In this document: piece by piece, positions 5,152 through 6,605 of the stretch
Numbering within the stretch: position 1 is the first letter of the stretch
Layout: each line of letters begins with the position of its first letter
NCBI GenBank assembly: GCA_017521775.1
Contig: JAFXBO010000122.1
Coordinates: forward strand, 1-6,605
Direction: 5' to 3'
DNA: 6,605 bases
From: Clostridia bacterium
Lineage (GTDB): Bacteria; Bacillota; Clostridia; UBA1381
Notes under the pieces: generated by a model
The model's database searches: none
Seen by the model: only the letters and a program-made list of their open reading frames with translations
What the model was told of the DNA's origin: nothing
Translations under genes and position numbers: made by a program

Positions 5152-5184
5152 ATAATAAGAGTAATGTATATTTTGGAGGAAGAT

Positions 5185-5358
5185 ATGGATAAAAAAAAGA
5201 TTGAGCGAATTAGTGAACTTTCAAGGAAGCAGAGAAGTGTTGGGTTAAATGATGAAGAATTAAAAGAACAAAAACAGTTAAGAGAAGAATATTTAGAAAG
5301 TATAAGAAACAATTTTCGTTCTGTTTTAGATAATATAGAATTTACAGATAAAAAATAA
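5185..5358 (+). CDS. ynzC: YnzC/UPF0291 (DUF896) family protein
   Basis: The 57-residue, highly charged, all-helical protein matches the YnzC/UPF0291 pattern along its length: KKKIERISELSRKQRSVGL (3-21), the turn NDEELKEQKQLREEYLES (22-39), and NFRSVLDNIEF near the end. Members form a two-helix hairpin. Bacillus subtilis YnzC is encoded in an SOS-regulated operon, but the family's biochemical role is not established. This protein is shorter than Bacillus YnzC, lacking the C-terminal tail. GGAGG (5175-5179) lies five bases before the ATG. It is the first gene of an operon: its stop overlaps the ribosome binding site of the TPR gene, which starts 12 bases later. No LexA-like box was noticed upstream. 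Confidence 0.9.
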   Translation: MDKKKIERISELSRKQRSVGLNDEELKEQKQLREEYLESIRNNFRSVLDNIEFTDKK

Positions 5359-5370
5359 GGAGAATGTAAT

Positions 5371-6162
5371 ATGTTAAAGTATGCGTTGTTTGGGATAATA
5401 GTATTTTTGTGTTATGGCTTTGGAAACCTTATAGGAACAAGTGCACTTATAATTGCAATTTTATACACAGTATATTTAAATTATCCTGCATTTATTGCAA
5501 TTAAAGGAAATAAGGAAATAAATAACAGAAATCTTGAATTGGGATATGAAAATTATAAGAAAGCATATAAAACAAACAGAGCATCTGCAGATATTTGTCT
5601 TACATATGGAATGTTAGCATTAAGATGTGGTAAACCTGATGAGGCTGTTGCAACTTTCAATGGACTGATATTAAATCCTAAAATAAAGCTCAATATAAAA
5701 AATCAGGCAAAACAATATAGAACATTAGCATTTTATAAGCTTGGACAGGTGGAGGATGCATTGGAAGAAGCAGAAGAAATTTTTAATAAGTATAAAAACA
5801 CAACAAGCTATGGTTTGATTTGTTACTTAAAACTTGCAACAAACAAACCTATCGAGGATGTTATACCTCTGTGTAAAGAGGCGTATGAGTATAATAGTGA
5901 TGATAGGGATATTGTTGATAATCTTGCGTTTGCGTATATAAAGAATAATGAATATGAAAAAGCAAAAGAGCTTGTTGATAAAATGTTGGAGGATTATCCC
6001 ACATTTACTGAGGCATATTATCACGGAGCAATTGTTTATTCAAAATTAGGGGACATAAAAAAAGCAAAAGAATTACTTGATAAGCTTGAAGAAAACTGCA
6101 CAAGCACTTATCTTACAACCGTTAGTGATGAAGAAATTAATAATTTAAAAAACAGTCTTTAA
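5371..6162 (+). CDS. Membrane-anchored tetratricopeptide-repeat (TPR) protein
   Basis: The protein has 263 residues. The N-terminus has two closely spaced hydrophobic segments, about 4-20 and 22-44, forming a membrane hairpin or anchor with no cleavable signal evident. The rest (about 51-240) is helical with TPR-like repeats: NLELGYENYKKAY (54-66); ADICLTYGMLALRCGKPDEAVATFNGLI (spanning 73-100); YRTLAFYKLGQVEDALEEAEEIF (116-138); DIVDNLAFAYIKNNEYEKAKELVDKML (180-206); and EAYYHGAIVYSKLGDIKKAKELLDKL (214-239). TPRs are protein-binding scaffolds, so the likely role is assembling partners at the inner face of the membrane. No catalytic motif was seen. AAGGAG (5357-5362) lies eight bases before the ATG. 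It is the middle gene of the operon, and the next gene starts 16 bases after its stop. Confidence 0.88.
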   Translation: MLKYALFGIIVFLCYGFGNLIGTSALIIAILYTVYLNYPAFIAIKGNKEINNRNLELGYENYKKAYKTNRASADICLTYGMLALRCGKPDEAVATFNGLILNPKIKLNIKNQAKQYRTLAFYKLGQVEDALEEAEEIFNKYKNTTSYGLICYLKLATNKPIEDVIPLCKEAYEYNSDDRDIVDNLAFAYIKNNEYEKAKELVDKMLEDYPTFTEAYYHGAIVYSKLGDIKKAKELLDKLEENCTSTYLTTVSDEEINNLKNSL

Positions 6163-6178
6163 TTTGATGAGGTATTTT

Positions 6179-6605
6179 ATGATAAAATTCAAATTAGTTT
6201 CTGGTCTTTTGGGATATGAATTCTGTAAAGATTTCAGAAAAGAAATTTTTAAAGATGATTTAGAAGAAACAGATAAAAATGCAATACATATGTATGGATG
6301 TGAAAATGGAGAAGTCATCTGTTGTGCAAGACTATATAAAACTAATGATTACGCATATTGTATAGATAAGGTTGGGGTTTTGGAAAAGGACAGAAAACAA
6401 TATGTTGGAGACACGATGATAAGAGCTCTTGAGGATAAGGCAGTTTCACTTGTTGGTGCAGTAATATGTACTGATGTACCGGAGAATGCGTGGGATTTTT
6501 TTGAACACGAAGGATATTCTCAAGTTGGGGATACATATGTTGAAGATGGAATAAATTATAAAAAAATGAAAAGAGATTTGACAAAAATCAGGGGATGCAG
6601 AGGAG
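6179..6605 (+). CDS. GNAT-like N-acetyltransferase, partial (3' end outside the window)
   Basis: The open frame runs from ATG 6179 to the window edge without a stop, 142 codons so far. GAGG (6169-6172) lies six bases before the ATG. It resembles compact GNAT acetyltransferases: HMYGCENGEVICCARLY (37-53) looks like the beta2-beta3 hairpin. IDKVGVLEKDRKQYVGDTMI (62-81) occupies the place of the acetyl-CoA pyrophosphate loop, followed by a helix, LEDKA. DVPENAWDFFEHEGYSQVG (99-117) matches the late N...FYe..GF..vG motif. The loop reads R-K-Q-Y-V-G instead of the usual R-G-x-G-x-G, so activity may be altered or absent. It is the third gene of the operon, 16 bases after the TPR gene. Substrate is unknown. 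AGAGGAG at the very edge could be a ribosome binding site for a following gene. Confidence 0.72.
   Translation, partial: MIKFKLVSGLLGYEFCKDFRKEIFKDDLEETDKNAIHMYGCENGEVICCARLYKTNDYAYCIDKVGVLEKDRKQYVGDTMIRALEDKAVSLVGAVICTDVPENAWDFFEHEGYSQVGDTYVEDGINYKKMKRDLTKIRGCRG

Noticed and set aside
5140..5184. Upstream ATG giving a 72-residue form of the YnzC-family protein
   Set aside because: The -10 element lies at 5146-5151, so this codon is upstream of the expected transcript. The family match begins at ATG 5185, which has GGAGG five bases upstream.
1..6605. CRISPR arrays, insertion sequences, phage genes, toxin-antitoxin pairs
   Set aside because: No regularly spaced repeats, transposase motifs, terminal inverted repeats or att-like duplications at the tRNA were seen. 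The 3' half of the tRNA is not visibly repeated elsewhere in the window.

Overview
The window is AT-rich DNA with Gram-positive style expression signals: strong AGGAGG-type ribosome binding sites, sigma-A promoters with 17-base spacers, T-tailed hairpin terminators, and TTG and GTG starts. Codon use is A/T-ending. The gene set (ECF sigma factor with a membrane anti-sigma factor, small nitroreductase, KDG kinase and KDPG aldolase, a YnzC/UPF0291 protein) suggests a chromosomal segment of a Clostridia member, probably Lachnospiraceae. That placement is inference from style, not a search. No insertion sequence, phage gene or CRISPR array was seen.

Layout. (1) 15-1272, plus strand: an ECF sigma factor and, overlapping its end, a single-pass membrane protein that looks like its anti-sigma factor; the second gene probably starts at a TTG. 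(2) 1279-1437, minus strand: a complete tRNA-Leu(CAG) with encoded CCA and a near-consensus promoter, convergent with the sigma operon and sharing one terminator with it. (3) 1462-2016, plus: a small nitroreductase with its own promoter and a GTG start. (4) 2051-3006: an AraC-family regulator on the minus strand, convergent with the nitroreductase and divergent from the next operon. The shared promoter region carries two palindromes, one over each -35 position. (5) 3007-4745, plus: KDPG aldolase and KDG kinase, the last two steps by which hexuronates such as pectin-derived galacturonate become pyruvate and glyceraldehyde 3-phosphate. (6) 4801-5055, minus: two tiny Cys-rich hydrophobic proteins in tandem, each with a strong ribosome binding site and possibly driven by a sporulation-type promoter. 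(7) 5123-6605, plus: an operon of a YnzC/UPF0291 protein, a membrane-anchored TPR protein and a GNAT-like protein cut by the window edge.

The parts that work together are the sigma/anti-sigma pair (envelope signal to transcription), the AraC regulator with the divergent KDG operon (sugar-acid sensing, inferred from arrangement), and the three-gene YnzC-TPR-GNAT operon (role unknown). The least explained and most interesting part is the pair of tiny Cys-rich membrane proteins. They share Cys4, Cys10 and a C-[L/M]-C motif and look like diverged copies of one family.
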